From Amblyornis subalaris (Eukaryota > Chordata > Aves > Passeriformes > Ptilonorhynchidae), in assembly GCA_018881555.1 (NCBI GenBank), contig JACAXG010000056.1:1561462-1625461 (forward strand): DNA of 64,000 bases. The letters run 5' to 3'. Both the position numbers and the translations under genes were made by a program. A model generated the notes under the pieces. That model was not told the DNA's origin and did no database searches. It saw nothing but the letters and a program-made list of their open reading frames with translations. This document shows, one piece after another, positions 25,901-38,000 of this stretch. Position 1 is the stretch's first letter, and every line of letters begins with the position of its first letter.

Positions 25901-28332
25901 AAATTGATGAGGAATGCAGAATCCAATTTTTTTTACTCTTTAAAAACCAGAAAGAATGTTGCCATTTTAGAAATTCTCCCTTACATTTCCCAGTATTATT
26001 ATTCTTCCAAAATACAACATTCTTCAATATTGAACGTGGCTCTGTTATAAGATTGCACAAGCATTATGTCAAATCTAACATGCATTTTGTAATCTTAAAA
26101 GCCAACTATATAACTACATAACTGCAAGCCTTTGATTAAGCCAACACCCCAAACGTGTGCAGTGGATCAGTCCTAAACTAGTCTTTAATTTATTTGCTTA
26201 TCACTTCTGTTTTATAACCTACTTCCTTCAATTATCACATAGAAAGATCTAAAGCATAAAAGCCAAACCAGAATATAATGAACATTTTAAACACTAGTCT
26301 TGGTTTAAATTTTTATAGCTTATTTAATTTCCCATCTTGTAGAAACACACATGCCTGCTGGCCTCCTTGTGCTTTGTTTATTCAGTCAGCAAAAGATTTT
26401 TCCACTGTAGTCACTCTGCATACAAAGCTGGATGACAGCTGTAAAGAACAGACCATCTGTAACTATTGACCTACCACTGAAAGTGTCACCAGATGTTTTC
26501 TATCTGTCTACAGTAGCTTCAAAGCATACCAGATAAACCAAGGATTTGTTTTTGCTTAGAAACATTGTTTTAAAATTATTTTATAGATAGAAAGTTGTCA
26601 TAAGTTTAAAAAAAAAAAATCAGAAAATAAATTAACATGTTAACAGCATTCTAAGTTGAACTCTCCTACAGTTTTATCATACATCATGTTCCAACAGAAA
26701 GAGCAGATGATGATATGGGAAGCATTTCCCAGCAAAACAGAAGCCTTATAATTATGGAAGTGTTAGTTACTGCAATTACTAAACCACAACATGAATAACT
26801 GTATTTGAGAAATTCACTAAAAATACAAGCACAGTGCNCAACGATCTAAAAACCTGAACACCAAATACTAAATAATATTTAAGACCAGACTTCTGTAGTT
26901 CAACATTTTAAGATAAAATGAGAATCCAAGTGATTTGAGAATATATAGTGCTTATCATATATGTCAAGTAGTACCTACAAAGCCATCTGAGACACCATCA
27001 ATGCACAGAACCCTTTTGAGCAGCACACATTTTGGATCAAAATATACACTATTGAAAACAATATTGGAGTTTTTTCTTTCAGTTAAGCAGATGATTCCAG
27101 TGTATTTTTAAAGAGAATATGTCTCCGGGTATTGCTGGAACATTTAGCTCTTTCTTAAGAAAGGAAGAGCTTTTACTCTGAGACTTCAAGATAAGAGGAA
27201 AAGTGATTCTCCAATATATTTCCAGCAGAGCGAGCAAATCCTACAGGCTAAAACAGAAATGATAAACAAGTAAGTCAACTTTGAGCTCCATTTTCAAAAC
27301 AGATAATACTGGTAATGAATAAAGGATAAACAGTAGCTGTGAGTGGGAAGATTTGAAGGAAGGCTCATTCAAAACCCATGATCGCTCCAGAGAAAGAGAA
27401 TGAAAAGGAAGCATACTAAGAAATTAATTTTGTAAAGAGAGCAGACCAGCACACACATATACACACCCAGGATGTGTGTAGGTTGTGACAAACTCCACAT
27501 CATCAGGGAAGAACCCCTCCCAAACCCAAAAGGTTGCAGCGTGCAGTGCTGGACCACTCCCTTTGCACCAGTCTAATGGCAGAGTTTTGCATGGACCAGA
27601 CTGTTTCAATTAGAGCTGAACAAGTGGGGAAAGCCTAAACAGAACAACTGAAGTGGCTCATGCATCACCTCAGATTAGTTACCTCACTCTCAAAGAGATT
27701 CAGGGTAAAACTCTTCTGAGCACACACTTCCACCTGTAGGCTATGATCTGCAAAAGGCTGATTTTCTACCTTTGCCTCACTCTCAGATGCAGGCAGAGAT
27801 CTCCAGGCCATCCCAAATCAGAGGATGAAGCACAAGAAATCCCAAATAGGAATAAAATTCACAGAACAGACTGACAGATCATTAGCACATGGAGAATAAG
27901 GTCATAAAGTTTTGTGTTACCTTTGGGAATCTCAACCTTCACTTAGCCATTCTAACATATGCTCCTTGGTCTGAAACTACAGTGAGTTATTGCAATATTT
28001 TTTGTTTCTACTAACAATATCAGAAAGTATAATATAAGGCTACCACAAGAAACATTATAAGTTTATATTCCAAATTCCCGTGCCATCAGTTTTGATGATC
28101 AAAAATTAGATAGATTTTCAAGACAACCCAGACTAACACCTTGCATCTCCTTCCTTCTCACCCAAACCTGTACCATCTCTGCTTTCCATCACACCTCACA
28201 AGTCTTGACATGGCCATTCTGCACAGCCCTGTAAATATAATCACAGTGTTGTTCCTCATGTTATAAAATAAATATTTTAATTATTCTAAATAATTGCACA
28301 TTTTGCAGTAGCTGTTGGTTTCCATTAGTAAA
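22903..28332. other. probable intron, no gene recognised
   Basis: Includes a minus-strand acceptor/donor pair at 23427-23450 with a 24-nt open segment, too short to judge, and a GC-richer unique block at about 24.64-25.25 kb without a recognisable reading frame. Otherwise AT-rich with several A-runs. Confidence 0.6.
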
Positions 28333-28530
28333 CAGATCATTTAGTCCAACCCTCCTGCCATGGGCAGGGACATCTTCCCCTAGACCAGGTTGCTCCAACC
28401 CACATCCAACCTGGCCTTGAACGCTACTAATAATGAAGTCTCCACAACTTCTCCAGGCAACTGTTCCAGTGTCTCATCACCCCCTCTACAAAAAAAGTCT
28501 TCTTTATATCCAAATCAACCATACCTCAAA
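28333..28530 (-). repeat. CR1 retroposon fragment
   Basis: In reverse complement this follows the CR1 3' region: GTCCAACCCTCCTGCCATGG, CAGGGACATCTTCCCCTAGA, CCAGGTTGCTCCAACC, TCCAGGCAACTGTTCCAGTG. The terminal octamers and the adjoining 'AGAATGGTTTGGGTTGGAA' type block are missing from its 3' side (left end), so this copy is truncated or eroded at both ends. An insertion-like stretch (TACTAATAATGAAG) replaces part of the usual 'TTCCAGGGATGG' block. Confidence 0.9.
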
Positions 28531-31500
28531 GTTATTTCTAAGAAATGAAAATGTATTTAAATTTCAAAATATTTCTGTAGTACAAAACAAAGTATCTTGT
28601 CTTCAGCAAAAGAGAGGATATAACCAAGTTGATAAACAGCAGAAAGTAAAATCATGTNAAAATGCTAAGTGAAATTTCTTTTATTTGAAAATTAACTTAC
28701 AGATGAATTTACTTAGTAAAGAGATCAACTTTCTGAGGCTATGGCAAGAAATGGCTCTAACTCTGAGAAAAAGAAAAATAAAGGTTATCAGAGAGAAACA
28801 CTCTACTTGAAAAAGCTCTTATAATTTGTAGTTGAACCTTTCTAATGCCAGTAGCAGCAGTATTGGTTCTGTATAAAACAGAAATTTTGGATCAGAGGAA
28901 CGGTGTTTCATAACAGGTAATGTAAGGTAATGCTTATGTCTCGAAGTTATACAGTGAACCACACCTAAACATAGAATATGACTGAAAGATTAATATCTGA
29001 ACTTTTTTTTTCCTTTCTATAATCCATTTCTAAAAGTATTATTCAACAGTACTTAACAATAGGAGTTTGGAAAATTTCCCATTTAAGATGTGGAGGAACC
29101 TCAAATAGAAGGATGAATAAAAGAGAACAAAGACTTTAGGTGTNTCTTCAAAATGCAGCAATAATAAGACTGTTACAACAACGCTGGAATAACCTATTCT
29201 GAAGTTCTGCAGGACAGCTTTTGTTCTCACACCTCATATCCTTTCCTGGAGAACCTGTGACTCACACTAAAAACTTCTGCAGTATGAAACCATCACATTG
29301 CTATCACTGTGCTCAGAAATACTCTTGCAAAGATTTAAGCTACACTTAAAAATAAGTACAGCACATTGAGCAGAACAAAAAGAGATTAATTGCCAGAAGA
29401 AAAAGTATATGTCAGCCTTTTTGTACAAAAATTGAAGTTATTCCATCTTGTCTTATGAAAACTAATACTGAATTAAGCAGGAAATATATAATTATATTTG
29501 CCTGTCAGACAATTTATCTTTCCATTAAGTATGGTTAAGCCACTTTGCCTTACCATTAGATGTCAGTACAGTCTAAGAGAAACTGTACAGGGAGCTTCAA
29601 GATCAATAAATTAATCACAAAAATGAAGCCATTACCGAATTAGACACCAAAAAGCATGTTAGCTACTCAGAAAAGGACTAAAACCCCAAGCATTCTAATG
29701 GCATTACCTAAATCTAACATGCATCTACCTCAGAAAAGATGGAGGACTAGAAAAAGTGCCTGGACAGGCAGTAAGTATGGTCCAAGGCATGGAATAGCTT
29801 GCTGAAAAACTCCCCCAGCCTGAAGATAACATGACTGAGTGGAATACAAGAAAGGCATCTAAAATACACTCCATGTCTCAACTCAATGTCTAGGGAGCAC
29901 ACAGTGAAATAGCAAGCCAGCATATTAAAAACAACAGGAAGCTTTGTCACGGAGTATGTAATTAAATTGTAACATCTGGTGTCACAGGTATTGTGGATGC
30001 CAAAACCCTAAGTGGTTCTTAAAAGGGGTAAGACAAGTTTATGGAAAACCCATCAGTGGCCACTGATAACAACAGCCACACCACCAACCCAGGTCAGAAA
30101 CCCATAAGCTGGTAAATGCCAAAGGCAGGGAAAATGTCAGCACATGCTTTGTTCTCACACACAGCAATGACTGCACTGTGTTCCACTGACCAAATGTCTG
30201 TTTAGCTCAGAATCCAACGTTTGCCAAGAAATGAGGTGCTTCATTAAAAGAGCAAGAGCAGAACAAACACGATATCTCCTTCAAGCACACACCAGTGGCC
30301 ACTTTTGGAGCCAGATCACAGGACAGATGGAGCTGCAGCCCCTTCCGACACANGGGCACCCCTCACGTTCTCGGGAAATGCAGAGACACACTACAAAATG
30401 TACTGACCCAGCCATGCAGAAAGTGAGGTCCACAGCTCACAGGGATGCACAAAAAACATCCTAAGACAAAATAAAACTGAAACAAGTTAGTACTACTCAC
30501 AAGTTGTCACTACACATGCCCGAAGGTACTGCTGGAATCATGGAACTGACAGTCTCTCCAGTATAGAGCGTAAGAGACATCTAGAAAATCATCATAATTA
30601 AACATCCAGTGCCACAGACTCCACCCTAGTACATGGTAAGCTCTTCCAAAAAATGTCCTTTTACTACTTGGCTGGTTTTGCTTGGCAGTTTGGCTTAAGC
30701 TTCCAGTGATCAGATTTTCCTGCAGCTTTGCCTGGCAGATGGAAGAACTCCTGATGTTCTTTGCACAGGTACCACCAAGCCACCACTTGGCCTACTTCCT
30801 GAAGAGACCAAGCTCCTTGATACTCTCCTTGAAAGTCATGTTTCTGATCCTAAATTGTTTCAAACCTTAAATTCATCCCTAAATTCTGAGCGCGCCACTA
30901 AAATACTCATCACTGAGTGCCAGAGCAAGACAAAGCCTTGCAGGAGCAGTTACATCAACATCCAAAGCAGAAGAATCTTTTACCATTCTCCTTCACAATC
31001 TTTGAATACATTCAGGGACCACCATCTAAGATGAAAAGACTTTACACTGCTTCAGTAGTTTTTTCATCACTGGTACAAAGCCAGGTTTTTTTGGGATGGG
31101 GTTCTCTGCCCCAGGAATATAGCTGAGAGTCTCTCATTCTGCATTTATGACCTCAAATTTGAATACAATTTCACACAATCACAGAATCATCCAAGTTGGA
31201 AGAGAACTTCAATATCATCAGCACTTTTTTCTCTCTTTATGAGTGAAGGTGCTTTTTCCTGTTCATAAAAATGTTCAAGATAAGGCCATGAACACCCCTT
31301 GTCAGCACACCACTAAAACCAAAGCTTATGGGATTTTGACATATTGTCCACTATTTTTTAATATCGTGAATTATTTTTCGTACTATCTTTTTAATTACAT
31401 TAGCACCAAATAACATGTCTTCCAAAATTTAGTGTAATAATTTGATAATTTTTATGGCCCAGGACTGTAAAATGGTCTTTTTGACAGGGAACATGGTGAA

Positions 31501-32075
31501 AACAGTAGAAGAGGTTGTGGCAGTAATTCTGTCATTAGAAGCTTTTTATGAGGTATTTGTCTTCACCATAAGGGATTTTTCCCAGAGCTTTTTTTTTTTC
31601 CTTAGCAGCATTCTCTCTCAATTATACATCTGTCCACAAGCCAAAAATTACTCACTGCTGAAAATGAATTACTGCAGATGTGTGTGACTACAGACAGATG
31701 GGAAGCATCTCTGCTATCTCAGATTTCTAGGTCATGAATAAAACTTCATTGAAAAACTCAAGCTATTAGAAAATTATTAAAGGCTAGCGACCCAAGATAC
31801 GTACATTTTAAGTAAAATTGAAATTATACCTTTAACATCAGAAAACACTTATTCATTGAGCAATCTTACAGCTATGATTCTCATCAAACAATATTTCTAA
31901 AAACTTCCATTTCAGGTATTCAGCATAAGTTTCTTCAGAAAGACCAGCATTGTGACAAGTCTCAGTCTTAGCCATGAACAGATTTAAAGGATGTGAAATG
32001 AAGAAATTGGTGTGATATTTCTAAGATTATGAACCTGATTCACTCACATGTTGAATTCCTGGCTTTGCCACTTAC
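28531..32075. other. probable intron, no gene recognised
   Basis: Unique AT-rich sequence apart from the 31.18 kb CR1 scrap. A tract at about 29915-29960 (TTAAAAACAACAGGAAGC onward) is reminiscent of old CR1/L3 sequence but too diverged to call. Confidence 0.6.
31176..31222 (-). repeat. short CR1 3' fragment
   Basis: The plus strand reads ACAATCACAGAATCATCCAA, GTTGGAAGAGAACTTCAATA, TCATCAGC, the reverse complement of the last approximately 50 bases of a CR1 subfamily. Further CR1 similarity to the right is not clear; about 31276-31299 (AAGGCCATGAACACCCC) might continue it after divergence. Confidence 0.75.
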
Positions 32076-32212
32076 TCTCCAACCTAAGGAATTCAACTTG
32101 ATGGGTGCATCCTTCATTTCACCCACTGCTGCTTTGGTTTGTAAAGCAACACAGATCCACACTCCAGCCCAGAGATACAGCCAAAGCGACTGCTTTACAA
32201 AGTACTTTGGAA
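32076..32212 (-). CDS. candidate internal exon with a membrane-spanning segment
   Basis: On the minus strand an acceptor-like tract (GGCTTTCATTTGGAAG) leads into 137 nt, open as 2 nt plus 45 codons, ending TTGGAGA before a full-consensus donor gtaagt. The peptide has a tryptophan-rich hydrophobic stretch (SLWLYLWAGVWICVAL) followed by a polar tail containing GEMKDAPIKLNSLGWR. That pattern fits a transmembrane helix with an adjoining loop. It begins needing 1 nt from the previous exon and ends in phase 0. The polypyrimidine tract is interrupted by purines, so the acceptor is only fair. An overlapping minus-strand frame is also open, which weakens the case. Family not recognised. If real it belongs to the same minus-strand gene as the other candidates. 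Confidence 0.3.
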
Positions 32213-33097
32213 CTTCCAAATGAAAGCCATCCAAAAACGTCAAATAAGTCAGTTGTTAGATCAGTGTTAATCACTTCTGCATTTTTCAAAGTCTGAAATG
32301 AAAGAAAATTACACTGAAAGAAGATCAATCTCCACTCAATTTTTTCTGAGCAGGCTGAAGAGCTGGAAGCCTCCCTCCCTTTTGGAGAGTTGGAGAGAAG
32401 GGACAGCAACTGTGTAAATGAAGGAAATGCAATCTTAGGGATTTTGAGAGACAACAGCAGTGAAACTGAACTGCTTCTAATTCAAAACACAAGATTATCA
32501 TTATTTGAATCAGAAACTCTAATGAATAACATGCATTTAATATTTTAATGCACCTGAGAAAGCATAACAGGATGCAAAGTATTAGTCAGCACTCACAACA
32601 ATAAAAAGGCTAATGCCTTGGTTAATGAATTCTCTAAGAAAGGAAACAATTACTGGTGCATTTCATGAATCTCTATTGCTAGAAAGGATTTGAACCAGTG
32701 AGGAGAAAAGATTACTTTTAACCTTTCATTGATTTATTGACCCTTTTTTTTTGTCTCCAAGAAAGACACAAACCCCCATCAAAATGCCAGGCACATGGAC
32801 TGCGTGCTTACTCCATGTGTGAAACTGGTTCATCTGTCACAGATCCACTCTTAGAGTAGCCCATGGATGTCCAAACCCCTGTGCTTTACAGCTTAAAACT
32901 ACTGACTAAAAAAACATACAAAAACAGTGCGAAAAAAAGAGTGGGGACAAAAGAAAGCTCTATTCTGAAAGTAAATAAGAAATCACATCTAAAGACATTT
33001 AGGTTAAAAATTTAGTTAAGGCCAATTAAGTTCAGACAAAGAACTGTGGGCCCTGTGTTGGTTTTTTCTTTACACCAGAAAGCTTCAGATGTTGGAT

Positions 33098-33554
33098 ACG
33101 AGTCCAGAGGAAACCACTAAGCTGATGAGAGGGGCTGGAGTACCTCTGCTCTGGAGACAGGCTGAGAGAGCTGGGGGTGTTCAGCCAGCAGAAGAGAAGG
33201 CTCCAGGGAGACCTTACAGCACCTTCCAGAACCTAAAGGGGCTATATGAGAGCTGGAGAGGGACTTTTGACAAGGGCATGGAGAGACAGGGCAAGGGGGA
33301 ATGGCTTCACGCTCACAGAGGGCAGGGTTAGATTAGATGTTAGGAAGAAATTCTTTACTGTGAGGGTGGTGAGGCACTGGACCAGGTTGCCCAGAGAGGC
33401 TGTGGATGCCCCATCCCCGGAAATGTTCAAGGCCAGGCTCGATGGGGCTCTGAGCAACCTGGTCTAGTGGGAGGTGTCCCTGCCCATAGCAGGGGGGTTG
33501 AAATGAGATGATCTTTAAGATCCCTTCCAGCCCAGACCATTCTATGATTCTATG
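33098..33554 (+). repeat. CR1 retroposon, longest recent copy in window
   Basis: About 457 bp follow the CR1 3' portion in order: GAGTCCAGAGGAAACC, TGAGAGAGCTGGGGGTGTTC, CAGAAGAGAAGGCTCCAGGG, GAAGAAATTCTTTACTGTGA, GGCACTGGACCAGGTTGCCC, CAACCTGGTCTAGTGGGAGG, CATTCTATGATTCTATGG. It ends in the octamer repeat and starts at an ordinary 5' truncation. Open frames inside it (33089-33331, 33246-33467) are remnants of the element and not host genes. Confidence 0.96.
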
Positions 33555-34872
33555 GATATGTGTACCCTTGCTGCTGTAAGAAAGCACATTATATACTGGG
33601 AAAACATTTTTTGAGATTGAATACTTCCCACTTGAAAAGTAAACTGTGTAATATTTAAATATTATGATTGTGCATTATTTCTTCAAAATTACTTCTATAC
33701 CTAGAAAGTATTTTAGTGAAATAACTTTATATAGATAAGGCAAATACAATTCTTGGTCACGTTTTTCATTTGTCCATATTATTGCCCTGTGGCAGCAACA
33801 CAGCACCACAGCAGGATCATTATAACAACAACATAACCTTAGAATATAAACTTTTTTCCTCTGGAAAGTTAACATCTCATCTTTTCAACATGTGCAGTAC
33901 TACAGCACTAGATTGGATACACCTTGACATCTGTCATGTAAGGCATCTTTAAGCCAAGTAGGTATAAAGTAATTTTGTAATAGTTTGTGTTAATTAGAAT
34001 ACTCATTATAGAATTTAAGAAAGGAAATTTAACTGTTTCACCCATTAACTACTGCAGATATAATTTTTGCTCAGTTACTAGAAGAAGAAAGAGAAAACCA
34101 GGAAGATACATTGTGCATGATTAGACTTCCAGGGACTGTTTCCAGTCGTGTTCTGCTTGTAAAAAGGATAAAGCTTTGCTACTATAGCTCCTACACTTCA
34201 GAATCTGGCAACTCATTCCACTCAGGATAAAAGATACTTGGTCTGGGTATTCATTTACTGCTTACTCAGGTGTCCTGGTAAAACTAAATATTTTAGTATT
34301 ACCTAAATTAAAAATGTATTTTTAAAAAATTGCACACTGCCATATACAAATTACATATGCTTGGTTTTGTTTCTTGATTGGTTGGTTTTTTTTAATGCAG
34401 TACAAATGCTAGATCATTTAGCTCTCCCAGTTTAATGAGAAGACAATTGCTATCACCTAAGCATACTAAAATGGTACATATCAACTGCATTTACTCTGCA
34501 TTTTCCATAAATCAATATTTAAAAGATTATAAATTATTCGATTTATACACATTCATTAATAATATTTAGCAATAGCATTTCTACATTTCTTTGACATTTC
34601 TGAGATGTAATTCTACTGATATCTGGTACATAAATCCTCTGGAAGTTTGTGGAGTCAAAAACCCCAAGTTTCTTTATGAGCAGGTATAACTACATTAAAA
34701 AGGATTTTTCAAGTGTAACACCAGATATTGGAAAAATGTCTTCCCTCCTTACTAAGCAATGAAGGTAATATAAAGCAAGAGACCAAACAAGTGAGAAGTT
34801 CCATTTACACCCTTTAGGTTTTAATTTAAGCCATCTTTGTCAAGCTTTGCACCTTTACCTACAGTCCCATAA

Positions 34873-35032
34873 GGCACAGAACAGTTTGGTTTGGAAGGGA
34901 CCTTTAAAGACCACGTAGTCCAACCCCTTCCCCCTCCATGATGGTCAGGGACACCTTGCACTACATGGGGTCACTCAAAGCCTCATCCAACATTTCCAAT
35001 GATGGAACATCCACAAATGCACAACCACACTG
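34873..35032 (-). repeat. CR1 retroposon fragment
   Basis: Reverse-complement CR1 blocks: CAGTTTGGTTTGGAAGGGAC, CCACGTAGTCCAACCCCTTC, CAGGGACACCTTGCACTACA, TCACTCAAAGCCTCATCCAA. The octamer end is eroded to AGGCACAGAACAG. It lies 1.3 kb from, and opposite to, the 33.1-33.55 kb copy (tail to tail). Confidence 0.9.
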
Positions 35033-38000
35033 AGATGTTGCATTTTATACATTAAAAACAGTTTGCAAGTGCTGTAAATTGTTGCTATAAACCCCCCAAC
35101 TGTTAGAATACCTATTTGGAAAAACAGAAAACACTACTGAACTCTACAAAAATACCTACAAGTTTAATTACCAGCTGATTTCCAACTGTGGCTCCCTCAC
35201 CCTTGGACTCCTGGAAGCAGTTCTCCAGCCTTGGAGGCGTCACTGACCATCTTCCCACTATCAACTTTCATACTCGACTAGACAAATTGTTTAATTAGCA
35301 ATTCTCTTCCCCACACTTTGGTGCCAATCTCCGTCTCCTGACATGACATTTCATTAAGAAATTTCCAGCCAACTACCCTCCCATCTCAATCACAGTAACA
35401 CAGTNCACTTTCACACCTTGCTAAATTCTATACACAATCTTCGTCGCAATTACAGGGATTGCTTATGGAGAAGATTAATGTTAGTGGCTGGGNTATTGTA
35501 TCCTTTAACACAATTGAACGTGGGGAAACAAAGAACTAAAAGTACAATTAGATAGGCTCACACATCTGAAACTGGCTGACAATGTGTATGATATAATACA
35601 TTGTAACCAACACCAGCATCCACTACTCATTTTCCAAACTGATTATGTTTTGTCTTTATTCATCATTTAAGCTCACCCACTCATTCTTTTATTCAGCAGG
35701 CAGGCAGAGGAAAGAATAGAAGTCCCTACAGGCTGCTTTGGTATGGAGTTCTGCAAAATTTGCTTTCAGATATACAGTTTTTCAACTGGTTTTTCCTCTC
35801 TTCTGTTAACACCAAGTGCTGAGACGTCTCTCTAGAAAAAAAACCTTAAAAACCTGGGACCTNTGTTCTTCATCTCTGCATTCAAAAGTTACATTTAAGA
35901 GCTCTCAAATGTCACAGAGCAGCAGCTTGCTCAGTTTTTGAGACCCTCTTCAACACAAAACTACTTTGTCTTTCCTGTAAAACAATGCTGAAGTTTGCAG
36001 AAGGGGACAAACAGGCACCGAAATCTTTGGGTAGGCGTGAGAAATCTTAGGAAGCTTCTTCATGCTCCCATCAGAATACAACATCCCTACATTACATACA
36101 CCAATAACCTGGCACAGTAACTCAGTCCAAATGCATGAAACTTTTGTTTTATTCCAATAAGGTTTTAGTGCAACTACATTCATCACAGCANCTCAGTATC
36201 TTTCTGAGATATAACTGATGCAACTATAAATTTTCACAGTTTATAGTCTCTCTCATATCTGGGAAGAGAACTNTCTGTGCAGCCAGATATTTTTAGTTTC
36301 CTTATTTGAACATATATGCTGGTTTGTATCTGTTACAGAAGAAGGATCAAGCAAGTGCACTTGGCAGCTGGTCTGGAAAGTGATAAGACCATAATAGTCT
36401 TTAATGGAAATTAATTTCAGTCGTACACTACACTAGGAAATAAAATTTCCAGTGCATGTTAACTTGAAGGTTAGTTCTTCTTGATTATTTAGAATGTTCC
36501 TGTTACTGAAGAGGCCAGTTTTTATCTAGAACTTTTAAACTGCTTTAAGTTCATAACATTTAACATCTTGAAAATAAGNCCAAAGCTGTGAATATAATGT
36601 TCCCTCAAGATCTAAGTAGAGACTTCAAAAAATTTGTAAAAAACCATAAATTTAGACATGGACAAAGTGGTTTGCATGCCTCAAGAATTTTGTTCTTTAA
36701 TTCTGGAAGAAAGCTGGAGATGTGAGACAAGACAAGCAGCATTGCACATTATGTACAGCACCCAAGCCACCAGTTCACATCCTCAAACCTTTTAACCCAT
36801 TATCAGGCAGATGACTATAAATGAGGAATTATTCCTCGTAGGACTCTTCATAGAGGAGATGTGGTGGTGTCAAACTGTGTCAGTATATACTGAATATGCT
36901 TCCTTAAGAAACTCTTGGACCATTTGACTGTATTGATCTCCTGTCAGAGAGAAGAATGACATTTCTTGCCTATAAGAATGTCACACTGTCACTGAGAACG
37001 AGAGGAGACATCCACTCACCACCCATCAGTGAGTCCCTCAGCAGTGGCCTGTGCTGCGCTCCAAGGCACACTCTGCTACAACGCTGACTTTTTAAAAGGT
37101 CTAGATAAAAATTTACATAAATTAGAACAACTTCCCATTGATTTCTGGTATACTATGAGCTCTTCCAGTAATGTCAAATGAATTNTATTTGGCTGAAACC
37201 AGAGTACCTGGAGAAAAACAGAATTTTGCAGTCTTGATTCCAGGAGGAAAAACAGTAGTCTTCCAGGAAATCCTCACTGTGCTACTTCTAATTATCAGTA
37301 GTCCAAGTTGTTCATAACTCTTCCACTGGCCAGCTGCTCCAAAAATACCACTCCAAGGGTGTTCATCAGAAGATCTGCAGGAATCACTGCACAGAATCGC
37401 TGCTCTTGGAATCTGCTTTCATAGCTGGGAAACCTTAGTATTTCACGTTCTCCTTTTGGAACATCGCAATACTTGCTGTCCCACCCTCTTTGCACTACAA
37501 CTTCCTCACCTTCTCCTCAACATGACTCCTGAACTGTCTGCATGGTATTGCTCATTCCTCTTTGATCCTTCATAGCTGTTAGCTACACTGTGAGGAAAAA
37601 TAAGCTCCAAAACCCAGCATGGTTTATGCCTGGATTATCCACTCGCATAAGAACTGAGTGAAACTTGGGTTTTCCTTTTAAATATGGAAGCCTGTATAGG
37701 AGTTACTCACTATTGGTTACCAATTGCCTCTTGTCCTTTCCCTCCATAGTATTAGCANCTCCACTAAAATACTTGGAATCATTTCAAAATTTAATATTAG
37801 ACCCAAAGTAGCTAGATTATATTGTCTGGCCTTCAGACAACAAAGGAGACAAAACCAAAAAAGCCACTTTTCTAAACACCAAATTCAAATCAAACTTCAG
37901 AAGGGACAATCCTGATGTTCTTTATAAAACAAATTACTAGCAGATGCTTGTTTTACCAAGAAACAAAATATTTTCTTCCATGGTCTGAAGAGAGGTTGCA

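Noticed and set aside
33089..33467. Two plus-strand open frames
   Set aside because: Both lie inside the 33.1 kb CR1 element and follow its known 3' sequence.
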